A DNA stretch of 5,508 bases from Deltaproteobacteria bacterium CG07_land_8_20_14_0_80_60_11 (GTDB lineage: Bacteria > Desulfobacterota > Desulfobaccia > Desulfobaccales > 0-14-0-80-60-11), in the NCBI GenBank assembly GCA_002779455.1, contig PEWM01000246.1:236-5743 (forward strand). The letters run 5' to 3'. Positions 1 through 4,123 of the stretch are shown piece after piece. The translations under genes and the position numbers were made by a program. Each line of letters opens with the position of its first letter. The stretch's first letter is position 1. The notes below the pieces were generated by a model. That model made no database searches. It was not told the origin of the DNA and saw only the letters and a program-made list of their open reading frames with translations.

Positions 1-1
1 A

Positions 2-22
2 AGGTCCAGGAAAGAAAGCTAA
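2..22 (+). CDS. 3' end of an upstream PEP-CTERM-like exported protein gene (partial)
   Basis: Only the last six codons and a TAA stop are in the window, reading RSRKES. The call rests on comparison with the end of the next gene, which reads RARKEG-stop in the same alignment; the DNA around both stops is almost identical (1-73 against 932-1004). Basic residues straight after a hydrophobic helix are the usual end of PEP-CTERM/VPLP sorting tails, so this is probably the end of a paralogue sharing at least that tail. The passenger domain lies outside the window, so nothing can be said about its function. Confidence 0.6.
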   Translation, partial: RSRKES

Positions 23-46
23 ACCAATTTACGGGTAGCAACCCGG

Positions 47-73
47 CCCCGCGCCTTCTCCCGGCGCGGGGTT
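47..73 (+). terminator. Terminator hairpin with a decayed T-tract
   Basis: A perfect 9-bp stem, CCCCGCGCC (47-55) against GGCGCGGGG (63-71), has a 7-base loop identical to that of the terminator at 978-1008. Only two T residues follow before CCTGG, where the other copy has six. The hairpin is therefore intact but the U-tract needed for efficient intrinsic termination is mostly gone. Read-through into the next gene is possible. Confidence 0.6.
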
Positions 74-81
74 CCTGGCCT

Positions 82-97
82 GGGCCGCGGTTTTGCA
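82..97 (+). promoter_or_regulatory. Candidate sigma-54 (-24/-12) promoter
   Basis: GGGCCGCGGTTTTGCA has the GG-N10-GC spacing of sigma-54 promoters (GG at 83-84, GC at 95-96) and a perfect TTGCA at the -12 element. The middle of the -24 element matches poorly (CCGC where CACG is usual). PEP-CTERM genes in some bacteria are controlled by the PrsK/PrsR system acting with sigma-54, which makes this plausible upstream of the exported-protein gene. It would give a leader of roughly 210 bases. A weaker match ending in TTGCA at 293 lacks the GG pair. No activator site was identified. Confidence 0.28.
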
Positions 98-204
98 GGC
101 GAGGAACGGTGGCGGGCGCCCCAAAGAATCTGACCGGACGGGGCAAGCCATACAGGGACCGGACTGACTTAGGCCTCGCCTGAAACGGGACGGAACAGAG
201 ACCG

Positions 205-250
205 CCGGCAATCTGAAAAACCATTTCTGCATGGGTAGGGATTCTGCCGG
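205..250 (+). other. Stem-loop in the leader of the exported-protein gene
   Basis: CCGGCA (205-210) pairs perfectly with TGCCGG (245-250). The stem can continue with 211-213 against 240-242 across a two-base bulge, and an inner CCAT/ATGG helix (221-224 with 231-234) closes a six-base loop. It lies about 60 bases before the ribosome binding site, so it would be in the mRNA leader if transcription starts upstream. No known riboswitch core was recognised. Confidence 0.3.
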
Positions 251-308
251 TCGAACCATTCAATCACGAGAATGGGAAGTTGAGAAAATTGCATCTGAAT
301 TTACGTTT

Positions 309-315
309 GGAGGGG
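309..315 (+). promoter_or_regulatory. Ribosome binding site that fixes the start at 321
   Basis: GGAGGGG ends five bases before ATG 321. The in-frame ATG at 231 has no comparable site and would put 30 polar residues ahead of a clear signal peptide, so 321 is the start. Confidence 0.85.
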
Positions 316-320
316 AAACA

Positions 321-953
321 ATGAAACGAACTAAACTTTTGATGATGGTAGCCATGGCGCTGGTCATCTGCCTGCCGGGGATGGCGCTGGTAACTATCGT
401 TAATTTCGATGATCTTCCTACCCCATACACTGCTACGGACGGGTCAGTTTGGGGGCCTGTTCCTTCTGACTATCAGGGGTGGACCTGGGGAGGAGGTTGG
501 GAAGTTGTTACAAACGACTCCTTTAAATCTGCCTATAATAATACTGGCGATTTCCCCTCCCTTCCCAATGCGGCCTATAATGGCAACGGGTCAGAAGTGA
601 TGACCATTAACTTCAATAGCACCATTAACCTTGTGAGCGCTTACTTCAGGTCCTGGAGTCAGGACGACGCGTTTCAATCTTGGTCGGCTACTTTAGTTAC
701 CCTGAAAGGTTACCTTGGAGCTACTGAGCTATACACTTTGGATGTGAACCTCTCCGCCACTGGCATGGTTCTTACACCGATAAATTTTATCGGGGTGGAT
801 AATGTTACATTCACAAAAGGTTCTTCGGATGATCAGTGGTGGTTGATGGACCATGTGAATGCCGTCTCCCTGTCCCCCTCGGTCCTGCTGCTGGGCAGCG
901 GTATCCTGGGCCTGGTCGGCCTGGGCTGGAGAAGGGCCAGGAAAGAAGGCTAA
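321..953 (+). CDS. Secreted protein with PEP-CTERM/VPLP-type sorting tail, beta-rich passenger domain of unknown function
   Basis: The product has 210 residues. Residues 1-22 form a signal peptide: basic KRTK, a hydrophobic core, and probable cleavage after GMA near residue 22. Residues 25-178 are rich in aromatic, Asn, Ser and Thr residues with alternating hydrophobic strands, as in a beta-sandwich. Elements such as NFDDL (28-32), SAYFRSW (106-112) and WLMDHV (174-179) recall a widespread group of exported beta-rich proteins with a late MDN-type motif; this is recalled, not searched. The C-terminal tail has VSLSPS (182-187), a hydrophobic helix with LLLGSG (189-194), GLGW and the basic end RRARKEG. 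Such tails are recognised by membrane exosortases, which process surface proteins linked to exopolysaccharide or biofilm. The usual VPLPxS motif is degenerate here, with Ser at both expected Pro positions. The passenger part looks more AT-rich than the tail and the neighbouring genes. The function of the passenger is unknown. Confidence 0.85.
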   Translation: MKRTKLLMMVAMALVICLPGMALVTIVNFDDLPTPYTATDGSVWGPVPSDYQGWTWGGGWEVVTNDSFKSAYNNTGDFPSLPNAAYNGNGSEVMTINFNSTINLVSAYFRSWSQDDAFQSWSATLVTLKGYLGATELYTLDVNLSATGMVLTPINFIGVDNVTFTKGSSDDQWWLMDHVNAVSLSPSVLLLGSGILGLVGLGWRRARKEG

Positions 954-1004
954 ACCAATTTACGGGAAGCAACCCGGCCCCGCGCCTTCTCCCGGCGCGG
1001 GGTT
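932..1004 (+). repeat. Direct repeat copy 2: sorting-tail end plus terminator hairpin
   Basis: This is the second copy of the 73-base segment at 1-73, lying 931 bases downstream, with three differences by eye. The copy keeps the reading frame to the stop and all hairpin bases. Sequence before 932 cannot be compared because the first copy is cut by the window edge. Confidence 0.9.
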
Positions 1005-1008
1005 TTTT
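978..1008 (+). terminator. Intrinsic terminator after the exported-protein gene
   Basis: CCCCGCGCC (978-986) pairs perfectly with GGCGCGGGG (994-1002) around a 7-base loop, followed at once by six T residues (1003-1008). It begins 24 bases after the stop. This is a textbook Rho-independent terminator and isolates the gene from sucC. Confidence 0.92.
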
Positions 1009-1095
1009 ATTTGGGCTCCGGCCGGCCGGGCCGCAAGACGGTTTTCGGTTTTCGGTTAAAAAGATTTGTAATATCAGAAAATTAATGAGATGGTT

Positions 1096-1111
1096 GGTTT
1101 CATGTGAAACG
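1096..1111. promoter_or_regulatory. parS-like palindrome (candidate ParB binding site)
   Basis: GTTTCA (1097-1102) and TGAAAC (1105-1110) are perfect inverted arms around a central TG. The widely conserved bacterial parS site is TGTTTCACGTGAAACA. The inner 14 bases match at 13, the only change being C to T at the central CG. The outermost positions are G and G instead of T and A, giving 13 of 16 overall. parS sites usually sit near the replication origin and nucleate ParB spreading for chromosome segregation. No parA or parB gene is in the window, and whether this variant binds ParB is unknown. Confidence 0.4.
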
Positions 1112-1121
1112 AAGATTGAGA

Positions 1122-1252
1122 CCTCTGCGAAAGTCCCATAGCTGTCATTCTGAGGGAGCGGAGCGACCGAAGAATCTCCAAATGCGAGATCCTTCGCTTC
1201 GCTCAGGATGACAAAATGGCGCTCAAGATGACAAAATGGCTTTTCGCAGAGG
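1122..1252. repeat. 131-bp MITE-like inverted-repeat element
   Basis: The ends are perfect 11-bp inverted repeats, CCTCTGCGAAA (1122-1132) and TTTCGCAGAGG (1242-1252). Inside is a long imperfect palindrome: TGTCATTCTGAG (1143-1154) continuing to GAATCTC (1172-1178), then a 7-base loop, then GAGAT (1186-1190) continuing to CTCAGGATGACA (1202-1213). The inner palindrome resembles the TGTCATTCTGAGCGAAGCGAAG family of intergenic repeats seen in many unrelated bacteria (recalled, not searched). No clear target-site duplication flanks it. It has no coding capacity, so any movement would need an enzyme supplied from elsewhere. Confidence 0.75.
1201..1240 (+). repeat. 20-bp tandem duplication in the right arm of the element
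   Basis: Bases 1201-1220 and 1221-1240 match at 19 of 20 positions, differing only at the sixth base (G against A). The unit contains the inverted-repeat arm ending GATGACA, so the right side of the palindrome is duplicated and the element is asymmetric. Replication slippage after insertion is the simplest explanation. Confidence 0.85.
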
Positions 1253-1276
1253 GACTCCTGGTTCGACTCCTGGTTC
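1253..1276 (+). repeat. 12-bp perfect tandem duplication
   Basis: GACTCCTGGTTC occurs twice in a row (1253-1264 and 1265-1276), starting at the first base after the right end of the 1122-1252 element. The second copy overlaps the left arm of the next palindrome, whose arm begins GGTTCCC at 1272. Confidence 0.85.
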
Positions 1277-1424
1277 CCAAGCTCCTGCTTGGGAACCACC
1301 TTGTCTGCCAAGCTCCCGCTTGGCGTTAACAATCGCCTGATTTAAATAGCTTGCAGGGAATATCTCGATGTCCCCAAGCAGAGCTTGGGGTAAAATCTGC
1401 GTTCCCAATCTGGAGCTTGGGAAC
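1272..1424. repeat. Cluster of four CCAAGC/GCTTGG palindromes (REP-like)
   Basis: Four hairpins share a CCAA...TTGG core. At 1272-1297, 11-bp perfect arms enclose TCCT. At 1307-1324, 7-bp arms GCCAAGC/GCTTGGC enclose TCCC. At 1372-1390, 8-bp arms CCCCAAGC/GCTTGGGG enclose AGA. At 1401-1424, GTTCCCAA/TTGGGAAC encloses 8 bases. Arms differ between copies but each copy is self-complementary, so pairing has been preserved or each copy arose as a hairpin. No poly-T follows any of them, so they are not typical terminators. REP-like elements spread by Y1 (RAYT) transposases are a possible class; no such enzyme is in the window. Confidence 0.75.
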
Positions 1425-1529
1425 GAGAAAAGAACATGAAAATGTGGAACAGCCGCCCTCGGTTAGGCTCGGGAAAGGCTGATTACAACGCATTATTAAT
1501 ACCAAGTCGCAGACAAACGGCAATTTTTC

Positions 1530-1591
1530 TGTAGGGGCGGACCCATGTGTCCGCCCTGAATTGAGGGCGCACACGCGGGTGCGCCCCTACA
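1530..1591. repeat. 62-bp long-hairpin repeat
   Basis: TGTAGGGGCG (1530-1539) and CGCCCCTACA (1582-1591) are perfect 10-bp ends. The inner arms, 1540-1558 and 1563-1581, pair with a few mismatches: ACCC with GGGT, TGTG with CACA and CGCCCT with AGGGCG. The apical loop is about GAATTG. It resembles the GTAGGGGCG...CGCCCCTAC intergenic repeats found in many bacterial genomes (recalled, not searched). It encodes nothing. Confidence 0.75.
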
Positions 1592-1729
1592 ATGCGGCGC
1601 GTTGTGATTGCGACTCATTATAAAGGGGGGAAGGCGAAATCCGGACGATTTTCCATTGATAAACCTCCCCGACTGGTTTAATTAATAAAGATAACCCTTC
1701 TGCAGAAATAACCGGAAAAAGGACCTCCC

Positions 1730-2893
1730 ATGAAAATTCACGAATATCAGGCGAAAGATTTACTCAAGAAGTTCAACGTGCCGGCGCCCCAGGGCAGCGT
1801 GGCCGCGACCTCCCGGGAAGCCCGGCAGGTGGCGGCAGCATTGGCCGAAGGCCCCTTTGTGGTCAAGGCCCAGATTCACGCCGGGGGCCGGGGCAAGGGC
1901 GGGGGCATCAAGGCCGCCGCCACCCTTGAGGAAGTGGAGCGCGTGGCCGATCAGATCCTGGGCATGACCCTAATCACGCCCCAGACCGGCCCCGAAGGCA
2001 AGGTGGTCAACAAGGTCCTGGTGGAGCAGGCCCAGGACATCGCCCAGGAACTCTACTTAGGGATGGTGGTGGACCGCGGTTCGGGCCGGCCGGTGATTAT
2101 GATGAGCGCCGAGGGCGGCATGGAGATCGAGGAAGTGGCGGCCCGGACCCCGGAGCGGATATTTAAAGAGGCCATAGACCCGGCCGCGGGCTTCTTCCCC
2201 TACCAGGCCCGGAACCTGGCCTTCGGGATCGGCCTCAACCCCGCCCTGATCCGTCCGGCCACCAGTTTCATCGAGAATCTCTACCGCCTGTTCGTCAACC
2301 TGGACTGCTCCCTGGCGGAGATCAACCCCCTGGTGGTCACCAAGGGCGGGGCCCTGCTGGCCCTGGACGCCAAGCTCAACCTGGACGACAACGCCATGTT
2401 CCGGCACCACGACCTGGCGGCCATGGAAGACCCGGACGAAATGGACCCGCTGGAGCACGAGGCCAAAAAGCACCACCTGAACTACATCCGCCTCACCGGC
2501 AACGTCGGGGCCATGGTGAACGGGGCGGGCCTGGCCATGGCCACCATGGACCTGATCAAGGCCGCCGGGGCCGACCCCGCCAACTTTCTGGACGTGGGCG
2601 GCGGGGCCTCCGCCGAAATGGTGGCCAACGGTTTCCGCATCATCCTGGGCGACCCCAATGTCAAGGGGGTGCTCATCAACATCTTCGGCGGCATCCTGCG
2701 GTGCGACGTCCTGGCGAACGGCGTGGTGGAGGCGGTGAAACAGGTTAAGGTTCAGGTGCCCATCATCGTGCGCCTGGAAGGCACCAACGTGGAGCAGGGC
2801 CGGGAGATCCTGGCCCAATCCGGCTTCACCTTCACCGTGGCCGCCGACATGCTGGACGCGGCGAAGCAGGTGGCGGCGCTGGTCGCCTGCTAG
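1730..2893 (+). CDS. sucC: Succinyl-CoA synthetase (succinate-CoA ligase), beta subunit
   Basis: The beta subunit works with alpha (SucD) to convert succinyl-CoA, nucleoside diphosphate and phosphate reversibly into succinate, CoA and NTP in the cytoplasmic citric acid cycle. The 387-residue length is that of E. coli SucC (388). The start MKIHEYQAKDLL opens the ATP-grasp domain, with the AGGRGKGG loop at 51-58. Metal-binding residues keep E. coli numbering: E197 and N199 in EINPL, and D213. P20 and V98 match the ATP-type E. coli enzyme. The C-terminal ligase domain has NFLDVGGGA (285-293), NIFGGILRCD (317-326) and VRLEGTNVE (347-355). The start has an AAAGGA-type site (about 1718-1723) seven bases before ATG. 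Malate-CoA ligase (MtkA) is a close relative, but the NIFGGI and RCD segments favour SucC. sucD does not follow, although the two are usually adjacent. Codons are strongly GC-rich, like the downstream genes. Confidence 0.95.
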   Translation: MKIHEYQAKDLLKKFNVPAPQGSVAATSREARQVAAALAEGPFVVKAQIHAGGRGKGGGIKAAATLEEVERVADQILGMTLITPQTGPEGKVVNKVLVEQAQDIAQELYLGMVVDRGSGRPVIMMSAEGGMEIEEVAARTPERIFKEAIDPAAGFFPYQARNLAFGIGLNPALIRPATSFIENLYRLFVNLDCSLAEINPLVVTKGGALLALDAKLNLDDNAMFRHHDLAAMEDPDEMDPLEHEAKKHHLNYIRLTGNVGAMVNGAGLAMATMDLIKAAGADPANFLDVGGGASAEMVANGFRIILGDPNVKGVLINIFGGILRCDVLANGVVEAVKQVKVQVPIIVRLEGTNVEQGREILAQSGFTFTVAADMLDAAKQVAALVAC

Positions 2894-2949
2894 ACCGGAG
2901 GCGGGCGGCTGGGAACTCGAAGGTGGAGCAGTTTGCCCAACCTGTAACA

Positions 2950-3052
2950 TATGAAAAATCTGGTGGGGCGGGCGTCCCGCCCGCCGTGTAGGGTGCGCGG
3001 TGCGCACCTTTATTCTGCACAGGCGAGACGCCTGTGCCACCAAATTCTCATA
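2950..3052. repeat. 103-bp MITE-like element with three perfect hairpins
   Basis: Imperfect inverted ends, TATGA...TGGTGG (2950-2966) and CCACCA...TCATA (3037-3052), enclose three hairpins. GGCGGGC/GCCCGCC lies at 2967-2985 (loop GTCCC), GGTGCGC/GCGCACC at 2992-3008 (loop GGT), and GCACAGGCG/CGCCTGTGC at 3017-3037 (loop AGA). All three stems are perfect. The element fills most of the 216-base gap between sucC and the next gene. No T-tract follows any stem, so it is not a standard terminator, though it could slow or attenuate transcription leaving sucC. Similar TGGTG...CACCA palindromes occur in many genomes (recalled, not searched). Confidence 0.7.
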
Positions 3053-3109
3053 ACTTTTCAAGAACAGAAGAAGAAAATCTCCCCATAGGCTGGCCGCTTC
3101 GGAAGATTT

Positions 3110-4123
3110 ATGGCACGGAGAAAGGCAAAGGTGGGCGCCGCCCAGAAGCTGACCGGTTACGGGATTTTAGCCGTGCTGGGCTTGATCGCCGTCGGGCTGT
3201 TCATCCAGCAGTCCCGCTTCAACCCCGCGGTGATCGTGGCCATGCGCGCTCCTGAGCTTACGGGCCGGCCCCAGGCCGTTGCCGGCCCGGCCCAGGCCGC
3301 CACGGCCGCGCTGATCCCCGAGGTCGAGGGCTTCGCGCCCCTGGCCCCCACCCAGAGCTACGGCCCGGAAACCCTCTCCGACAAGATCGACGGCAAGGCC
3401 GAGCTTTACCTGTCCGCGGGCTTCAAGGAAATGTCCTGCCGCAGCTTCGGTTTGGGTGATCCAGGCGGGGCGCACGTGGAGGTGTTGCTCTACGATATGG
3501 GTTCAGCCCCCAATGCCTTTGCCGTGTTCAGCGGTCAACGCCGTCCGGGTTCCCCCGGCAGTTCTCTGACGCCCAATGCCTATGCCACGGCCAATGCCCT
3601 GTTCTTCACTCAGGGGCAGTATTATGTGGAGATCGTGGCCGACCGGGCCTCGGCGGCGCTGCACCGCTCCCTGGAGGCTTACGCCAAAGCGCTCCTGGCC
3701 AAGCTTCCCGCCGCGGGCGAAACGCAAGATGCGGCCGCACTTTTTCCCGAGGAAGGCCTGGTGCGGGAAACCGTGCGCCTGTGCCCCACCGACACCTTCT
3801 GCCTGGAGGGTTTGAACAACGTGTTCACCGGGGAATACAGCCTGAAGGGCGGGAAAGCTACGGCATTTATCGCGGTACGCGACACCCTGGAACAGGCCCA
3901 AGCAGAGGCCAAGCGTTACCTGGATTTTCTGGCCGCCAACGGTTACCAGAAGGTCCAGGCTCCGGGCTCGCCGGGGGACCTCCCGGTGCTCGTCCTGGAT
4001 AACTCGTTTGAAATAGTTTTTGTCGAAGGGCGGACGCTGGCCGGGGTACACGACGCGACCTCGCTAGCTGCGGCCCTGGAACTCGCCGCCCAATTGCGGA
4101 ACGCGCTCAAGGGGAAGCCGTGA
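3110..4123 (+). CDS. Membrane-anchored DUF6599-like protein, function unknown
   Basis: The 337-residue product has a basic N-terminus (MARRKAK) and one hydrophobic helix at about 15-32, predicting an anchor with the rest outside the cytoplasm. The linker at 45-68 is rich in Ala, Pro and Gly. The globular part starts with LIPEVEGFAPL and contains YGPETLSDKIDGKAELYLSAGFKEM (read as 84-108), then VEVLLYDMGSAPNAFAVFSGQR (123-144). This pattern of a helix with an xIxGxAELY motif followed by a strand with YDM...AFxxFS is what I associate with DUF6599; the family name is recalled, not searched. A second half (from about 210) repeats an alpha/beta pattern and holds two of the three cysteines (C110, C225, C231). 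A GGAAG site (3101-3105) lies four bases before ATG. Its stop overlaps the start of the DUF362 gene, pointing to coupled translation. No catalytic residues are evident; a partner or chaperone role in the cluster is only inferred. Confidence 0.8.
   Translation: MARRKAKVGAAQKLTGYGILAVLGLIAVGLFIQQSRFNPAVIVAMRAPELTGRPQAVAGPAQAATAALIPEVEGFAPLAPTQSYGPETLSDKIDGKAELYLSAGFKEMSCRSFGLGDPGGAHVEVLLYDMGSAPNAFAVFSGQRRPGSPGSSLTPNAYATANALFFTQGQYYVEIVADRASAALHRSLEAYAKALLAKLPAAGETQDAAALFPEEGLVRETVRLCPTDTFCLEGLNNVFTGEYSLKGGKATAFIAVRDTLEQAQAEAKRYLDFLAANGYQKVQAPGSPGDLPVLVLDNSFEIVFVEGRTLAGVHDATSLAAALELAAQLRNALKGKP

Larger units (their letters stand above)
1..73 (+). repeat. Direct repeat copy 1: gene end plus terminator hairpin
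   Basis: This stretch matches 932-1004 at 70 of 73 positions by eye, with differences at window positions 5, 17 and 36. It spans the last codons, the stop, the short 3' untranslated segment and the whole GC-rich hairpin. Similarity fades right after the hairpin, at position 74. The left edge of the repeat is unknown because the window begins inside it. Confidence 0.9.
954..1729. other. Long spacer without a convincing gene, filled with small repeats
   Basis: No open frame here has a ribosome binding site and a protein-like composition; the longest run through palindromic repeats. The spacer contains the terminator (978-1008), a parS-like palindrome (1096-1111), an inverted-repeat element (1122-1252), tandem duplications (1201-1240 and 1253-1276), a group of CCAAGC/GCTTGG palindromes (1272-1424) and a hairpin repeat (1530-1591). 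Nothing identifiable was seen in 1425-1529. In 1592-1729 the only clear signal is the sucC ribosome binding site; its promoter could not be assigned. Confidence 0.75.

Noticed and set aside
141..255. c-di-GMP-I (GEMM) riboswitch
   Set aside because: Only scattered similarity is seen; the conserved GCAAAGCC core and a clear GNRA-capped helix are missing, so it is left as an unclassified structured leader.
231..320. Earlier in-frame ATG extending the exported protein by 30 residues
   Set aside because: It lies inside a stem-loop, lacks a ribosome binding site and would bury the signal peptide; ATG 321 has GGAGGGG five bases upstream.
363..373. Lipoprotein cleavage site at Cys17 of the exported protein
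   Set aside because: The preceding residues are LVI, with Ile at the position where Gly, Ala or Ser is required, and the Cys lies within the hydrophobic core.
811..1332. 173-codon minus-strand frame across the spacer
   Set aside because: It is made largely of translated palindromic repeats and the terminator, and overlaps the end of the exported-protein gene.
1272..1424. CRISPR array
   Set aside because: The repeats differ in sequence and length, spacing is irregular and no cas gene is present; they are palindromic elements.
1656..1688. Sigma-70 promoter for sucC (TTGATA with an AT-rich -10 region)
   Set aside because: With 17-base spacing the -10 hexamer is TAATTA, matching the consensus at only two positions; not strong enough to annotate.
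1730..2893. Malate-CoA ligase beta subunit (MtkA) or another acyl-CoA ligase
   Set aside because: The NIFGGI...RCD region, the E. coli-like length and conserved numbering fit SucC better, though substrate cannot be proved from sequence alone.
2967..3037. Intrinsic terminator after sucC
   Set aside because: The stems are perfect but no T-run follows any of them, and they belong to a repeat element with inverted ends.
2057..3061. 334-codon open frame on the minus strand
   Set aside because: It is antisense to sucC, has the His/Gly/Val-rich composition of a shadow frame in GC-rich DNA, and runs through the 2950-3052 repeat.
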